The translations under genes were made by a program, and so were the position numbers. DNA of 57,541 nucleotides from NCBI GenBank assembly GCA_900318145.1, contig ONJM01000029.1, forward strand, positions 1 to 57,541, in the 5' to 3' direction. This DNA comes from an uncultured Eubacteriales bacterium. Lineage in GTDB: Bacteria; Bacillota; Clostridia; Christensenellales; Aristaeellaceae. Under the pieces are notes generated by a model that worked only from the letters and a program-made list of their open reading frames with translations, did not search any database and was not told the origin of the DNA. Positions 8,864 to 17,870 of the stretch are shown here, one piece after another (the stretch's first letter is position 1; every line of letters begins with the position of its first letter).

Positions 8864-9475
8864 ATGGCGGAATATATGCGGATCAACCCTTCCACCATGC
8901 TCTGCCCCACGCCGGTGGTGCTGGTAAGCTGCGGGGAGAAGGACCGCCCTGAAAACAGGAACCTGGTGACCGTGGCCTGGGCGGGAACGGTGAACTCCGA
9001 ACCGCCCATGGTTTCCGTGAGCCTGCGGAAGGAGCGGTATTCCCACGGGCTGATCTCCGGCTCCGGCGAGTTTGTGGTGAACCTGGTGGACGAGGCACTG
9101 GCGAAGGCCACGGATTTCTGCGGCGTGCGCAGCGGGCGGGATCTGGACAAGGCAAAGGAGCTGGGCCTGAAGCTGGTGCCTGCGGACGGCATGGAAACGG
9201 CGCCCCGGGTGGACGGCGCGCCGGTGAGCCTGAGCTGCAGGGTGCGGCAGGTGCTTCCCCTGGGCAGCCACGATATGTTCCTCGGCGAGGTGACGGCGGT
9301 GGAGGTCCGGAAGGACCTGCTGGACGAAAACGGCGCGCTGCATCTTGAGAAGGCCGGCCTGATCGCCTACAGCCACGGGCTGTATCACCGGCTGGGGGAA
9401 GTCATGGGCTTCTTCGGCTGGTCCGTGGCCCGGCCGGAAGTGCTGGAAAAGCGGATGAAGGCGATCCGCGTCTGA
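8864..9475 (+). CDS. flavin reductase-like FMN-binding protein
   Basis: A 203-residue cytoplasmic protein of the flavin reductase-like/FMN-binding split-barrel family. The N-terminal TPVVLVSCG...NLVTVAWAGTVNSEPPMVSVSL stretch and SGEFVVNLV match the pattern in which a flavin sits against the barrel. Members reduce FMN/FAD with NAD(P)H or are flavoproteins of unknown partner; the precise activity cannot be read. The gene starts 6 nt after htpG, so it should share CIRCE control. A strong terminator follows at 9516-9550. Confidence 0.8.
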   Translation: MAEYMRINPSTMLCPTPVVLVSCGEKDRPENRNLVTVAWAGTVNSEPPMVSVSLRKERYSHGLISGSGEFVVNLVDEALAKATDFCGVRSGRDLDKAKELGLKLVPADGMETAPRVDGAPVSLSCRVRQVLPLGSHDMFLGEVTAVEVRKDLLDENGALHLEKAGLIAYSHGLYHRLGEVMGFFGWSVARPEVLEKRMKAIRV

Positions 9476-9515
9476 GCGGCCGGTGAACGGCCTGCCGGGC
9501 AATCAGTTTAAATAT

Positions 9516-9550
9516 AATGAATGAGAGGGCATGATGCCCTCTCATTCATT
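9516..9550. terminator. bidirectional terminator between flavin reductase gene and recO
   Basis: A perfect 15-bp stem (9516-9530 with 9536-9550) encloses a 5-nt loop. It overlaps the recO stop codon (9542-9544) and ends both convergent transcription units. Confidence 0.85.
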
Positions 9551-10276
9551 TTCGGGAAGAAAGGAACCGCTTTTGAGGCGGCGGCCCAGCTTTTTTTCCA
9601 CATAGGCGCGGAGAATGGAGAAGGGAGCCTCGGCGTCCGGGGTGTTGACCCAGAGGGCGGAGCCCTCTGTCAGCGCCTTGCGCATCCAGCGGACCTGCTC
9701 CGGTGAGACGGGCACCTGCTCCCGGGACCGGCGGCATTTCCCGCAGCACAGGCCGCCTTCTTCCGCGTCGAAAAAGAGGGGCGGCTCTTCCGCCAGCGGC
9801 TTTCCGCACAGGGCGCAGTGGTTCAGGCGGGGCTTGAAGCCCTGGCAGGCGGAGAAATGGAGCAGGAAGCCGGAAAGCAGCGGCTTCCAGGGCTGATCCG
9901 AGAAAGCCAGGCGGGAGAGCGTGTGCAGCAGCAGCATAAAGAGCTCCTGCTGCTCCTGCTCCGGTTCCGCGGCGGCTTCCGCCAGGTTCAGCAGCCAGAC
10001 GCCGCAGGTGAGGCGGGTATAATCCGAACGGAGCGGGAAAAAGGTTTCGATCAGGTGGACGGAGGTCACGGTGATCCGCCCGCTGTTTTCGACCAGCATA
10101 TAATCGCCCAGGGCAAACAGCTCCCCGGCGTTGAGATTGTGGGATTTCGGCTTGCGGCAGTTCCGGATGACAGCGTCGATCCGGCCCCGGGAAGGGCTCA
10201 GCAGCGTGACCATCCGGTCGTTCTCCCGGTAATTTACCCGGCGGAGGACAATGGCGGTGTTTTCAGTCTGGATCAT
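9542..10276 (-). CDS. recO: DNA repair protein RecO
   Basis: RecO of 244 residues, the recombination mediator that loads RecA onto SSB-coated single-stranded DNA in the RecFOR pathway. The N-terminal OB fold (TENTAIVLRRVNYRENDRMV) and the helical C-terminal domain are of normal size. A zinc-finger-like CALCG ... CCGKC pair sits around residues 154-180. Start ATG at 10276. It is divergent from the ECF sigma operon and convergent with the htpG operon. recA and ssb, its functional partners, are in the same window but not linked in an operon. Confidence 0.95.
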   Translation of the reverse strand: MIQTENTAIVLRRVNYRENDRMVTLLSPSRGRIDAVIRNCRKPKSHNLNAGELFALGDYMLVENSGRITVTSVHLIETFFPLRSDYTRLTCGVWLLNLAEAAAEPEQEQQELFMLLLHTLSRLAFSDQPWKPLLSGFLLHFSACQGFKPRLNHCALCGKPLAEEPPLFFDAEEGGLCCGKCRRSREQVPVSPEQVRWMRKALTEGSALWVNTPDAEAPFSILRAYVEKKLGRRLKSGSFLPENE

Positions 10277-10338
10277 GGCGGTTTCCTCAGCGGACGCTCC
10301 GTTCTGCGATCCGGCGCCGCGCCAGCGCGCGCCGGGAG

Positions 10339-10367
10339 TTGGCGAAAACTTTATGCTATGCTATCAT
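10339..10367 (+). promoter_or_regulatory. promoter of ECF sigma operon
   Basis: TTGGCG (10339-10344), a 17-bp spacer and TATCAT (10362-10367) resemble a sigma-A promoter about 65 bp before the sigma factor start. It may instead or also be an autoregulated ECF promoter. Confidence 0.5.
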
Positions 10368-10432
10368 AGGGCGGAAGGGATTGCAAGGAGAACAAACGTT
10401 TTCTGCACGGATCATACAGGGAGGATGAGAAC

Positions 10433-11032
10433 GTGGACGAGCTGCTGCTCAGGCGCGCGCGGCGGGGGGATCCGGAGGCTTTTGAACAGCTGATGACCCC
10501 GCTGGAAAAAATGATCTGGCGCGTCTGCTGGCATTATACCGGGGACCGGGAAGCGGCGTCCGACTGCGGCCAGGACGCGATGCTCCGGATCTGGCGGGGA
10601 CTGGATAAATACCGCGGGGACTGCGCGTTTGAAACCTGGGTATACCGGGTGGCGGCAAACTGCTGCATGGATTTCCTGCGAAAACGGAAGCGGGACCGGA
10701 GCGAATCCATCGAACCGCTGCGGGAGCAGGGATTCGATCCCGCGGACCCGCAGGCGGGAACGGAGGAGCGGGCGGTGGCCGCGGAGGAGCACCGGCAGCT
10801 GCGGGAAGCCATCGCGGACCTGCCGGAGGAACAGCGGGAAGCCCTGGTGATGACCCAGCTGGAAGGTGTTCCGTACGAAACGGCGGCGCGGCGGCTGAAC
10901 GTTTCCGAGGGAACGGTAAAAAGCCGGGTGAACCGGGCCAAGGCAAAACTAAAGGAATGGCTGTCGGAAAAAGGGGAACTTTCCCCGGGAGACAGCGTCC
11001 AACAAGGTAAGGAAAGGGGGAGTCGTCCGTGA
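10433..11032 (+). CDS. ECF-type RNA polymerase sigma factor
   Basis: Sigma-70 family factor of 199 residues. Region 2 (about residues 8-78, with GDPEAFEQLM, DCGQDAMLRIWRGLDKYRG and FETWVYRVAANCCMDFLRKRKR) recognises the -10 element. Region 4 (about 118-175, LPEEQREALVMTQLEGVPYETAARRLNVSEGTVKSRVNRAK) holds the -35-binding helix-turn-helix. No region 1 or 3, as in ECF factors. It starts with GTG behind AGGGAGGA at 10418-10425. Its stop overlaps the GTG of the next gene by 4 nt, the usual coupling with an anti-sigma factor. Confidence 0.93.
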   Translation: MDELLLRRARRGDPEAFEQLMTPLEKMIWRVCWHYTGDREAASDCGQDAMLRIWRGLDKYRGDCAFETWVYRVAANCCMDFLRKRKRDRSESIEPLREQGFDPADPQAGTEERAVAAEEHRQLREAIADLPEEQREALVMTQLEGVPYETAARRLNVSEGTVKSRVNRAKAKLKEWLSEKGELSPGDSVQQGKERGSRP

Positions 11033-11979
11033 CGCGGAACGGAAAAGAAAACGAATTTGCCGCTCTGGACCGGGAACTGGCGCAGATGGCGCGGGAAACG
11101 CCGGAAATGCCGGACGATTTCCATGACCGCTGGATGGGGCAGATCCGCGCAGAGGCTGCCCGGACAAAAGAAGCCGGCAAAAAGGAAAACCGCCGCCAGT
11201 GGCGCTATGTGCTGAGCGCGGCAGCCGTGTTTGTATTTCTGATCGGAGGTACGCTGCTGACAAGAGGAAACAGGAAACCGGACCGGGCGGATAACGCGGG
11301 GACGGAGCGGCCTGCATGGACGGAACCGGCCCCGGCGCCGGCCGAGGCCGCGGCGGACATGGGTATGTACAGCGCGGCAGCCACGGAAGCGCCGGACATG
11401 GCCGTATACGACGCGGCGCCCGCGGAAGCACCGGCGCCGGACGCGGAAACCTTCGCGAACGAGACGAACGGCGCGAATTCCGCCGTCATGTACAGCGCGA
11501 TGAACGGGAAAGCCCCGGAGGCGGCGAACGGGACGGTCGGCGCGTATGAGGCGGAAGCGCCGGCGGAGGAAGCGGCCGCCTTTGATGAGCCGGCGGATTA
11601 CATGATGGAAATGACGGAGGGAGCGGCGGAAACAGACCTGGAGGAAGCGGCCGAAGCGTTTGCCGCATCGGAGGCCGAACCGGTCCGGAGCGCTGAAAGG
11701 GCGGAGAAGAAAGCTTCCGGAGCAGCCAACGGATCGGTTCCCGCGGCAACGGCAGCGCCGACAGCGCCGCCGGAACCGGCGCTTACAGAAGCGCCGGCGG
11801 AACTGCCCGGTGCGTCCCCGGCCGCGCGGCCGGCGGAGGAACCGCGTCGGAACGAATTCGTTTCCTTCCTGAAGGATCTGGGTATCTTTACCCTGAAGAC
11901 CCTGGCCGCGGCCGCGGCCTGCGCGGCACTGGCGGTCCCGGCCGTGCTGATTTACCGGAAGAAACGGAAGCGCAGATAA
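11029..11979 (+). CDS. putative membrane anti-sigma factor, Ala/Glu/Pro-rich
   Basis: A 316-residue protein read as the cognate anti-sigma factor by position. A short cytoplasmic N-terminus (residues 1-58) would bind the sigma factor. One membrane segment follows (about 59-78), then a long low-complexity region rich in Ala, Glu and Pro (about 85-275), then a second hydrophobic segment near 288-308 and a basic end (RKKRKRR). No zinc-binding HxxxCxxC motif is visible. The repeat-like middle should lie outside the membrane and could act as a sensor or spacer. GTG start overlaps the sigma gene (GTGA). A terminator follows. Confidence 0.65.
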   Translation: MTRNGKENEFAALDRELAQMARETPEMPDDFHDRWMGQIRAEAARTKEAGKKENRRQWRYVLSAAAVFVFLIGGTLLTRGNRKPDRADNAGTERPAWTEPAPAPAEAAADMGMYSAAATEAPDMAVYDAAPAEAPAPDAETFANETNGANSAVMYSAMNGKAPEAANGTVGAYEAEAPAEEAAAFDEPADYMMEMTEGAAETDLEEAAEAFAASEAEPVRSAERAEKKASGAANGSVPAATAAPTAPPEPALTEAPAELPGASPAARPAEEPRRNEFVSFLKDLGIFTLKTLAAAAACAALAVPAVLIYRKKRKRR

Positions 11980-11992
11980 AGCGGAGCAAAAG

Positions 11993-12030
11993 ACGGTGTC
12001 CGGCGTTTCAGTGCCGGATGCCGTTTTTTT
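11993..12030 (+). terminator. terminator of ECF sigma/anti-sigma operon
   Basis: A 12-bp-arm hairpin (11993-12004 with 12013-12024, loop about 8 nt) is followed by a run of seven T residues. Confidence 0.85.
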
Positions 12031-12043
12031 CAGCGCCGGCGGA

Positions 12044-12072
12044 TTGTTCCCGGCCGGCGGATATGGTATCAT
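12044..12072 (+). promoter_or_regulatory. promoter of beta-galactosidase gene
   Basis: TTGTTC (12044-12049), a 17-bp spacer and TATCAT (12067-12072), 36 bp before the start codon. Confidence 0.6.
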
Positions 12073-12107
12073 ATGGAAAGAAACAAAACCGAAAAGGAGC
12101 CCGTACC

Positions 12108-15100
12108 ATGTTTGACGAGAAGAAGCTGAAGGACCCCGGTTATTTCCGTGAAAACAGGCTGGATCCCCATACGGACCACGCCTGGTTCCTGACGGACCGC
12201 GAGCGGGAGGCAGGGGAATGCTCCCTGCGGATGAGCCTGAACGGCCAGTGGAAATTCTTCCACGCGGTGAATCCGGGGCAGGTGATTCCCGGTTTTGAGC
12301 AGCCGGAGTACGACTGCGGCGGATGGGAGGATATTACGGTGCCCGCCCATATCCAGCGCGAGGGATACGGCGTGCCCCAGTACTGCAACACGGAGTATCC
12401 GTGGACCGGCCACGAGGATCCGATGCCCGGGGAGATACCGGAGCGCTTCAATCCTGTGGCGTGCTATGTGAAGAACTTTTTCCTGCCGGAATGCATGCGT
12501 GGCCGGCGGGTGTTTGTCTCCTTCCGGGGCGCGGAAAGCTGCGTGGCGGTCTGGCTGAACGGGCAGTATATCGGTTTTTCTTCAGACAGTTTCACACCCC
12601 ATGAGTTTGAACTGACCGGCGCGCTGCGGGAAGGGGAGAACAAGCTGGCCTGCCGGGTGTACCGCTTCTGCGCGGGCAGCTGGCTGGAGGACCAGGACTT
12701 CCTGCGTTTTTCCGGCCTGTACCGCGACGTGGTGCTCTACGCGCTGCCACAGGCTCATGTGTGGAACCTGCAGCTGCAGGCGGAGCCGGACGCGGAAATG
12801 AAGGACGGCATCCTCCGCTGGAAGGCGCGGATCAGCGCACCGGAAGGCACAAAGCTGACGGTGAGGATCTCCGGCGGCGGAGAAGCGCCGGCGGAAACGG
12901 AAGGGACGGTTTCCGGGGAAACGGAGGTTTCCGGCACGCTCACGGTGCCCGGCACAAGGCTCTGGTCCGCGGAGGACCCGTACCTGTACAGCCTGGAGAT
13001 GCGGCTGGCAGCCCCCTCCGGCGAGGAGGAGATCGTGCCGGTGCGCGTCGGCTTCCGGAAGATCGAGATCCGGGACAGCGTGCTCCGGGTGAACGGCGTC
13101 CGCGTGGTGTTCAAGGGCGTGAACCGCCACGATTTCTGCGGGGAGACCGGACGGGCGGTGCCGGAGGAAAAGATCCGGCGGGACCTGATCCTGATGAAGC
13201 GGAACAACATCAACGCGGTCCGGACAAGCCATTATCCCAATACCAGCGCGCTCTATGCCCTGTGCGACGAGCTGGGGCTGTACGTGATCGACGAGAACAA
13301 TATGGAAACCCACGGCATGTGGGATATGCTCTGGCATAAGCGGATCAGCCCGGATGAGATGTTCCCCGGAAACCGGACGGAGTGGGAACCCCTGCTGCTG
13401 GACCGGGTCCGCTCCATGGTGGGGCGGGACCGGAACCATCCCAGCGTCGTGATCTGGTCCTGCGGCAATGAAAGCCTGACCGGCACGGTCATCCTGGCCA
13501 TGAGCCGGGAGATGAAGAAGCTGGATCCGACCCGGCCGGTACACTACGAGGGCGACCGCCAGGTGGCCTTCATGGGCCTGGGCGACCGGCGGATCCGGGA
13601 GATCACGGATATCGAATCGGAAATGTACACCCCCGCGGACCGGATCCGGGAATACCTGAAGGAGCACCGGGAAAAGCCCTTCATCCTGTGCGAGTATACC
13701 CATTCCATGGGCAACTCCAACGGCGCGATGCACAAGTATACCGAGCTGGCCTATGAGGAGGAGCTGTACCAGGGCGGATTTATCTGGGACTTTATCGACC
13801 AGGGGATGACGGCCCGGGACCGGTTCGGAAAGAAGACCCTGCTGTACGGCGGGGACTGGGGAGACCGGCCGAACGACGGAATCTTCTGCGGCAACGGCAT
13901 CGTTTTTGCCGACGGCAGGGGAACGCCGAAGCTGCAGGAGGTCCGGTACTGCTACCAGAATATCGTTGTGAAGGTTGACGCGGAAAAGATGACGGTGGTG
14001 AACCGGCATATGTTCACGAACACAGCTGCGTTCCGGTGCGCGGTGAAGCTGGAGCGGGACGGAAAGCTCCTGCTGCGGAAGGATGTGGAGACGGATGTGC
14101 CGCCGCTTTCCGAAAAGACGTATCCGCTGCCCTTCGGGAAGCAGACGGTGCCGGGCGAGTACGCCGTGACGGTGTCCTTCCTGCTGCGGGAGGATACGGC
14201 CTGGGCGGACGCCGGATACGAAATTGCGTTCGGTCAGGGCATCTATACCGTGGCCGGGGAGAAGCCGTGCCGGAAGGCGCGGGAGCTGGAAGTCCATGAG
14301 AACCTGTGGAATATCGGAATCCGGGGTGAGCATTTTGAAGTGATGTTCAGCCGCGGGGCGGGAGCCATCGATTCCTACCGCTGGGGCAGCAGGGAGCTGC
14401 TGAAGGCGCCGCTGGTTCCCAATTTCTGGCGGGCGCCCACCAACAACGACAACGGGAACCGGATGCCCGTGCGCTACGCGCAGTGGAAGCTTGCCTCCCT
14501 GTACAGCCATGCGGGGCTGGACCGGGAATCTGCCCGCAGGAACGGGGAAACGAAACCCGTGCGGGAAGCGGACGGCAGCGTTTCCTTTGAAATGATCTAT
14601 GACCTGCCTACTGTCCCGAAGGCGTCATGCGCGGTCTGCTACCGGGTGCATCCCTGCGGGAAGGTGGATGTGCGGATGCGGTATGATCCTGTGAAGGAGC
14701 TGGGGGACATGCCGGAATTCGGCATGCTGATGAAGCTGGACGCGGATTACAGCCGGGTGCGCTACTTCGGCCTGGGGCCGGAGGAAAACTATATCGACCG
14801 GCGGGAAGGCGCCCGGCTGGGACTGTTCGAATATAACGCGGAGGAGAATTACACGCCGTACCTGATGCCGCAGGAGTGCGGCAACCGTACCGGCGTGCGC
14901 TGGGCGGAGGTTACGGACGACCGGGGTAGGGGCCTGAAGCTGTGGCTGAACGGCGGGGAGTTTTCCGCCCTGCCCTGGACGCCCCACGAGCTGGAAAACG
15001 CGGCACACGGCTATGAGCTGCCGCCGGTGAACTATACCGTGCTGAAGATGAGCAGCATGCAGATGGGCGTGGGCGGAGACGACAGCTGGGGCGCGCGGAC

Positions 15101-15167
15101 GCATCCGGAATACCTGATTGACGTCACGCGCCCGGTGGAGTTTGCCTTCTCATTCAGGGGATTGTAA
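12108..15167 (+). CDS. lacZ: beta-galactosidase, glycoside hydrolase family 2 (LacZ type)
   Basis: A 1019-residue GH2 enzyme with the full five-domain LacZ length, hydrolysing terminal beta-galactosides such as lactose. The acid/base Glu455 sits in VIWSCGNES and the nucleophile Glu529 in FILCEYTHSMGNSNG. NRHDF and TSHYPN, which line the active site, are present. The C-terminal beta-sandwich (FWRAPTNNDNGN onward) is complete. No signal peptide, so cytoplasmic. AAAGGAG precedes the ATG at 12108, and an upstream in-frame ATG at 12018 is before the promoter. No sugar transporter or regulator adjoins it; it is a single-gene unit. Confidence 0.95.
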   Translation: MFDEKKLKDPGYFRENRLDPHTDHAWFLTDREREAGECSLRMSLNGQWKFFHAVNPGQVIPGFEQPEYDCGGWEDITVPAHIQREGYGVPQYCNTEYPWTGHEDPMPGEIPERFNPVACYVKNFFLPECMRGRRVFVSFRGAESCVAVWLNGQYIGFSSDSFTPHEFELTGALREGENKLACRVYRFCAGSWLEDQDFLRFSGLYRDVVLYALPQAHVWNLQLQAEPDAEMKDGILRWKARISAPEGTKLTVRISGGGEAPAETEGTVSGETEVSGTLTVPGTRLWSAEDPYLYSLEMRLAAPSGEEEIVPVRVGFRKIEIRDSVLRVNGVRVVFKGVNRHDFCGETGRAVPEEKIRRDLILMKRNNINAVRTSHYPNTSALYALCDELGLYVIDENNMETHGMWDMLWHKRISPDEMFPGNRTEWEPLLLDRVRSMVGRDRNHPSVVIWSCGNESLTGTVILAMSREMKKLDPTRPVHYEGDRQVAFMGLGDRRIREITDIESEMYTPADRIREYLKEHREKPFILCEYTHSMGNSNGAMHKYTELAYEEELYQGGFIWDFIDQGMTARDRFGKKTLLYGGDWGDRPNDGIFCGNGIVFADGRGTPKLQEVRYCYQNIVVKVDAEKMTVVNRHMFTNTAAFRCAVKLERDGKLLLRKDVETDVPPLSEKTYPLPFGKQTVPGEYAVTVSFLLREDTAWADAGYEIAFGQGIYTVAGEKPCRKARELEVHENLWNIGIRGEHFEVMFSRGAGAIDSYRWGSRELLKAPLVPNFWRAPTNNDNGNRMPVRYAQWKLASLYSHAGLDRESARRNGETKPVREADGSVSFEMIYDLPTVPKASCAVCYRVHPCGKVDVRMRYDPVKELGDMPEFGMLMKLDADYSRVRYFGLGPEENYIDRREGARLGLFEYNAEENYTPYLMPQECGNRTGVRWAEVTDDRGRGLKLWLNGGEFSALPWTPHELENAAHGYELPPVNYTVLKMSSMQMGVGGDDSWGARTHPEYLIDVTRPVEFAFSFRGL

Positions 15168-15185
15168 TCGGAAGGGAAAGGCGTC

Positions 15186-16628
15186 TCAGTCCGGCAGGAT
15201 GATGACGCGGGTATGGTATGGAAGGTGCGTCCAGAGCCAGTAGCTGTTCACGGGGCAGTCCGCGGAAGCGAAGGGGCTGACCCGGACGCAGCCGTGGGAA
15301 GCCCGGCTGCCCAGGAGCGGGAGGTTTTTGCTGTAGTCCTTGACGCTCCAGGCGGCATGGGGAATGCGGACGAAGCCTGTGCTGTGGATGATGTTTCCGC
15401 CCTGGTAGCGCAGAGGGTAGTCGTACCGCATGCCGTCCTGCGCGAAATCGGGACTGAAGTGAATATCGGTCAGAAAAGCTCCGGGGGGTGTTTCCCGCTG
15501 GGGCTTTTTTGCTGTGGGCAGACCGGTGGAAACGGGTACGGTGCCGACGGGGACGCCGTCCTGATACACGGTGAGCGTCTGCGCGGCTTTGTCCACCAGC
15601 ACGCCGTAATGCGCCCCGGGCATCACAACGGTCAGCTTATCCGCGGGATACCAGCCGGTAATCGCTCCGGCGTTGTCGTAATTCCAGGCCCGGACCTGCG
15701 CCCAGCCGTTTTCCAGGGCCAGGATTTCCAAGCCCTGGGTGGCGCAGCAGACGGTGCCGGCGGAAGGGCTGCGCGGATCCGGGGACTCCCGCAGTTTGAA
15801 GCGAAGGGAGGAGCCCTTTTCGTTGATAACCGCCGAAGGCTTCATCATGATCTCCCAGATTTCCGCGTCCGACATGCCGCGCTCCGGCACCACCGGGCCG
15901 GTCACGGAAAGCGCTGGGGTTTCCGGCGCCGTTTCCTCCACAGTGAGCGGATACACATGGTCAAAATCCGGGTTCAGCTTCGGGTACAGGCGGACTGTGT
16001 ATTCCCCCGGCGCGACCTTCTTCCGGTTTTTCCCGACGCCGTTCCAGCGGAGAATATCCCGGTCCGCGTCCTTCATACCGGCGCTGACGGAATACACGGC
16101 GTTTCCGTCCCCGTCCAGGATTTCCATGGCCACGATGCATTCAGACGGCACGTAGCATTCCACGAACCAGTTCTCCCGCCCGTCCAGGTACAGCTTGTCC
16201 GAGGAGGGGAGCGCCAGCGCCAGCGCCGGGGCGAATCCCCGGACGCGGAAGGACGCGGCCGCGGAATATTCCGCGCCGCTTTCCCCGCGGAGCACCGCTT
16301 CCATATGATAAGGGCCGCTCAGGAGCCGTTCGCCGCCGGCGCCGAGCCCGTCCCAGGAAAGGCTGTTTTCCCCGGCGGAAAGAGTCTCACGTCGGATCAG
16401 CCAGGGGTTGTCCAGGCTGTCGTACAGGCGCAGCTCCGCCTCCCCTGCTTCCGGAGCGAAAACGGTGACGGCGCAGCGCGTATATCCCTTTACTTCCTTC
16501 GGAACAGAGAGCGTGAAGCCGGCGCCTTCCGCCGCGGAAACGGCCGCCGCGCCGCACAGGAGGCGGATGCACAGCAAAAAAGCCAGGGCGCGGCAACCCC
16601 GGAGGAACCCGGAAGACCTGCGCGCCAT
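15186..16628 (-). CDS. secreted L,D-transpeptidase (YkuD) with N-terminal beta domains
   Basis: A 480-residue exported protein. Residues 1-35 form a signal peptide (RR...ALAFLLCIRLLCGAAAVSAAE). Two FlgD/Ig-like beta domains follow (about 40-230), then an SH3-like domain (about 290-335) and a C-terminal YkuD domain with SHGCVRVSP holding the catalytic Cys near residue 447. YkuD enzymes make 3-3 peptidoglycan cross-links or attach proteins. The start at 16628 is preferred because GGAG lies 9 nt upstream; the ATG at 16637 abuts that site. The gene is convergent with lacZ with a gap of only 18 bp. Confidence 0.88.
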   Translation of the reverse strand: MARRSSGFLRGCRALAFLLCIRLLCGAAAVSAAEGAGFTLSVPKEVKGYTRCAVTVFAPEAGEAELRLYDSLDNPWLIRRETLSAGENSLSWDGLGAGGERLLSGPYHMEAVLRGESGAEYSAAASFRVRGFAPALALALPSSDKLYLDGRENWFVECYVPSECIVAMEILDGDGNAVYSVSAGMKDADRDILRWNGVGKNRKKVAPGEYTVRLYPKLNPDFDHVYPLTVEETAPETPALSVTGPVVPERGMSDAEIWEIMMKPSAVINEKGSSLRFKLRESPDPRSPSAGTVCCATQGLEILALENGWAQVRAWNYDNAGAITGWYPADKLTVVMPGAHYGVLVDKAAQTLTVYQDGVPVGTVPVSTGLPTAKKPQRETPPGAFLTDIHFSPDFAQDGMRYDYPLRYQGGNIIHSTGFVRIPHAAWSVKDYSKNLPLLGSRASHGCVRVSPFASADCPVNSYWLWTHLPYHTRVIILPD

Positions 16629-16670
16629 GGCTGTCATCTCCTTTTATAATATATCACCGGCAGCGTACCG

Positions 16671-17654
16671 TCAGGCCGCCTCGCTGATGCCGTCGAGAAC
16701 CCCCAGGATGATGATCCCGGCGATGACCGCGAGAATGCAGACGTACTGGAGGGGCTTCAGCTTCTCCTTCAGGAACAGGTGCCCCAGCAGCACGGAAACC
16801 ACGCAGTAGCTTGCCACCATCGGCGCGGCTACCATGGGATTGCGGGACATGGCGAAGACGTAGAATACCTGGCCGAACTCCTCGCAGCAGGCGGCCAGCG
16901 CCTTCGGGCCTTCCGTCCGCGCGAAGGGATTGTACGGCTTCTTTTCACGGATCCACAGGAAGATCCAGGCGGCGATTCCGGCCAGCAGGAAGGTCAGGCC
17001 GTAGAGAATCAGCACGTCGACCTCGCCCAGGCCCAGGCCGACTTCCTCATCCAGGATGACACCGTCGGCGGCGGTGCCCAGGGTGTCGAACAGGCAGTAC
17101 AGGATCGGGAACAGCAGCGCCAGCGCGCCGAAGCGGTATTTCTTCTCCGGCGGGTTCAGGCGGCGTTCCTCCCAGGCCAGCCGCTGCTCCACCACGGCCA
17201 GGGCGATGACGCCCGCGACGATCAGCACGGTGGCGGCGATGGTCCACGGATCGAAGGTGTCGGCAATGTCTTCCATCCGGCCGACGATCAGGAAATACAT
17301 GGCCATGAAGACCGCGGACAGGCCGCCGGAAGCGTTCTGCACCGGGGATATGATGCTGACTTCCATATAGCGCAGGCCGGCGTACCCGACGACCATCGAA
17401 ACAATATAGCAGAGGGAAGCCGGGGAATACTTGACGGCGTTGGAGACCAGCGCCCCGAGGGACATCGGCGTCTTGAGCTCTTCATCAAAAGGAAGGATCA
17501 TCATGGCGACGGCGCATACGCCCATCACCAGGCCGACCCAGACCGCGATGCGCAGATGGGAATACCGGTCATGCTCATCCGACGATTTTTTATAGAACAG
17601 ATCGGCACAGCCCCAGCCCAGGAGGCAGATCAGGGCAAAAAGGAACCAGCTCAT
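16671..17654 (-). CDS. DMT/EamA-family membrane transporter
   Basis: Integral membrane protein of 327 residues with about ten hydrophobic segments. The first starts immediately (SWFLFALICLLGWGCADLFYKK) and the last is VCILAVIAGIIILGVLDG. The two-fold EamA repeat layout and length fit the drug/metabolite transporter superfamily; the substrate is unknown. Start ATG at 17654 follows GAGGTG; the much longer open frame upstream is a shadow of rpsF and ssb. A promoter lies at 17692-17720. Confidence 0.75.
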   Translation of the reverse strand: MSWFLFALICLLGWGCADLFYKKSSDEHDRYSHLRIAVWVGLVMGVCAVAMMILPFDEELKTPMSLGALVSNAVKYSPASLCYIVSMVVGYAGLRYMEVSIISPVQNASGGLSAVFMAMYFLIVGRMEDIADTFDPWTIAATVLIVAGVIALAVVEQRLAWEERRLNPPEKKYRFGALALLFPILYCLFDTLGTAADGVILDEEVGLGLGEVDVLILYGLTFLLAGIAAWIFLWIREKKPYNPFARTEGPKALAACCEEFGQVFYVFAMSRNPMVAAPMVASYCVVSVLLGHLFLKEKLKPLQYVCILAVIAGIIILGVLDGISEAA

Positions 17655-17691
17655 TCGGGACACCTCGCGCTTCTCATTAAAAATCCGGTCA

Positions 17692-17720
17692 AGTATACCG
17701 GATAAAGGCGGTTTTGGCAA
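17692..17720 (-). promoter_or_regulatory. promoter of DMT transporter gene
   Basis: On the minus strand, TTGCCA (17720-17715), a 17-bp spacer and TATACT (17697-17692), about 40 bp before the start. Confidence 0.7.
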
Positions 17721-17768
17721 GTCGTATACCATATCTTGGAAACCCTGAAAATGCCGAAAAAAAAGAGC

Positions 17769-17807
17769 TTTGTTCCCCTTGCAAATCATTTTTCCTTCTG
17801 TTATAAT
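17769..17807 (+). promoter_or_regulatory. rpsF-ssb-rpsR promoter with TTTGTTCCCC element
   Basis: TTTGTTCCCC (17769-17778) abuts -35 TTGCAA (17779-17784), then a 17-bp spacer and consensus -10 TATAAT (17802-17807). Geometry is identical to the recA promoter. Confidence 0.75.
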
Positions 17808-17870
17808 CCCTAATCGGCACATCCTTGCGCTGCGGAAAGCAGCGCCAATAGTCCGTGAGGAGGTGAAAGA

